Shown here: one piece after another, positions 62,979 through 64,000 of the stretch | How the letters are laid out: each line of letters begins with the position of its first letter | Position numbering within the stretch: the stretch's first letter is position 1 | From: Bacteroidia bacterium | GTDB lineage: Bacteria > Bacteroidota > Bacteroidia > Chitinophagales > Chitinophagaceae | Direction of reading: 5' to 3' | NCBI GenBank assembly: GCA_030426665.1 | Contig: JAUHYD010000001.1 | Location: 310,001 to 374,000 of the forward strand | Length of the DNA: 64,000 bases | Program-made: the position numbers and the translations under genes | The notes under the pieces: generated by a model | Databases searched by the model: none | Told to the model about the DNA's origin: nothing | What the model saw: only the letters and a program-made list of their open reading frames with translations

Positions 62979-64000
62979 CTATATGCGGTTTTCAACAAAA
63001 TACATGTCTATCTCTCCCTTGCCCTTTACTTCTACCTTTCCTCTGGGTGAACAACTAAAATGCGCTTTCACCAATTCATATGTTGCTTTAGATATGTTTA
63101 CCTTATCTACCTCACCGCCCGATTCTAGCCGTGCAGCAATATTTACGGCATCTCCCCATACATCGTAGGCAAATTTCTTTTTCCCGACCACACCGGCTAT
63201 GAGCTTGCCCGTGTGAATGCCGATGCGTATTCCCCAGCTCTTTTTCCCATTTGCAATCCTTTCATTATTCCATTCTGTTACCCATTGCTGTATTTCGCAC
63301 CCTGCGGCTACCGCATCATATGCATTGGTTGTGTTTTCGGCTGGCAGCCCGCCGGCACACATATAAGCGTCGCCTATCGTCTTTATTTTTTCTAGGTTGT
63401 GCCGATCTATTATATCGTCAAAAGCGGTGTAGCATTCATTAAGTGTATGTATCAGCTCTTGCGGAGATATCTCTGCTGCCAGTTTTGTAAAGTCCTGAAA
63501 ATCAGAGAATAGAATAGATACCGAGTCATAGTTGCGTGGTGTAGCCTCACCCTTTTCGCGAAGCTCTTTAGCTACCGCATCAGGAAGTATATTCAGCAAC
63601 AACTCATCACTTTTTCGTTTCTCGTCCTGCAACTGACGTGTGCGTTCCTCCACAATTTTCTCCAGCTCTTTGTTATGGCGGTCCAGCAATCTGTTTTGCG
63701 ACTCCAGTTGTCTGTCCTGATAAAACCCCTTTATCGCCTCACGCACCGTAAGTATCATATCGTGTCCTTCCCACGGCTTGGCGATATATCTATAAAGGTT
63801 TGCCTGATTCACTGCCTCAATCACTGCCTCATTGTCTGACTGTCCGGTAAGAAGAATAGTATAAGTAGCCGGCGACATCTGATGTATCTGACGCAGCAAC
63901 TCGTGTCCCTTAAGACCCGGCATCAATTCGTCGGAAATTACAACCGGTACGTCATTACCCGCCGCAAGCAACTCCTTTATAAGCTCAAGAGCCTCTTCGC
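62979..64000 (-). CDS. Response regulator receiver fused to class III adenylate cyclase (5' end outside window)
   Basis: The frame is still open at base 64000, so the N-terminus is missing. The visible part starts inside the receiver (phosphoacceptor Asp in VISDELMPG, Lys in YIAKPWEG). A coiled coil follows (about 85-130, RHNKELEKIVEERTRQLQDEKRK), then the cyclase (about 145-330). VSILFSDFQDFT has the first metal Asp, KIKTIGDAYM the second and the adenine-side Lys, and YDVWGDAVNIAARLE the Asp that selects ATP over GTP. So cAMP synthesis is predicted. Confidence 0.9.
   Translation of the reverse strand, partial: EEALELIKELLAAGNDVPVVISDELMPGLKGHELLRQIHQMSPATYTILLTGQSDNEAVIEAVNQANLYRYIAKPWEGHDMILTVREAIKGFYQDRQLESQNRLLDRHNKELEKIVEERTRQLQDEKRKSDELLLNILPDAVAKELREKGEATPRNYDSVSILFSDFQDFTKLAAEISPQELIHTLNECYTAFDDIIDRHNLEKIKTIGDAYMCAGGLPAENTTNAYDAVAAGCEIQQWVTEWNNERIANGKKSWGIRIGIHTGKLIAGVVGKKKFAYDVWGDAVNIAARLESGGEVDKVNISKATYELVKAHFSCSPRGKVEVKGKGEIDMYFVENRI

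Overview
The window is chromosomal DNA of a member of the Bacteroidota, most likely the Chitinophagales/Sphingobacteriales side of the phylum. Signs are type IX secretion (T9SS) C-terminal sorting domains on three secreted proteins, a DUF5686 protein, an exbB-exbD-exbD-tonB cluster, -7 boxes of the TAnnTTTG type, and almost no Shine-Dalgarno sequences. Gene density is high. I saw no rRNA, tRNA, CRISPR array, phage module or intact insertion sequence.

Layout. 1-13 kb: 3' part of purL, a stand-alone receiver, grpE-dnaJ, a paaD-like gene coupled to a large membrane protein, a barrel-like protein, a SET-domain protein, lolA and ftsK. 13-19 kb: a giant T9SS-type protein and ppa. 19-23 kb: the exbB-exbD-exbD-tonB energy-transduction cluster. 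23-30 kb: an OmpH/Skp-like chaperone, an APC permease, a heptose-phosphate kinase, a TSUP permease, and rplK-rplA-rplJ-rplL cut off from nusG and rpoBC. 30-35 kb: a DUF5686 outer-membrane protein and a DPP3-type metallopeptidase lipoprotein.

35-47 kb is the striking part. Five nearly identical genes for a small secreted DUF4402-type protein lie in direct orientation about 2-2.7 kb apart. Each has its own conserved upstream module and its own terminator. The upstream module has two ATTCC-N7-GGAAT palindromes exactly 20 bp apart, then GTGCCAA / TTGGCAC arms 42 bp apart, the second arm forming a sigma-54-like -24/-12 element. Different genes fill the spaces: a fatty-acid desaturase plus a small protein, a group 1 glycosyltransferase, a GT-C-like membrane protein, a T9SS-type protein and a TMTC-like TPR membrane protein. 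I infer a co-regulated, high-output surface-protein array, possibly linked to glycan or envelope modification.

47-64 kb returns to ordinary genes: glutathione peroxidase, an orphan ExbD, a kelch-repeat T9SS-type protein, a histidine kinase/response regulator pair, a UvrD helicase, YceI with a palindromic operator candidate, a beta carbonic anhydrase, an MBL hydrolase, a Crp/Fnr regulator followed by three co-directional genes, a DUF1801 protein, an EreA/ChaN-like protein, a PhnA-domain protein and a receiver-adenylate cyclase fusion that runs off the right edge.
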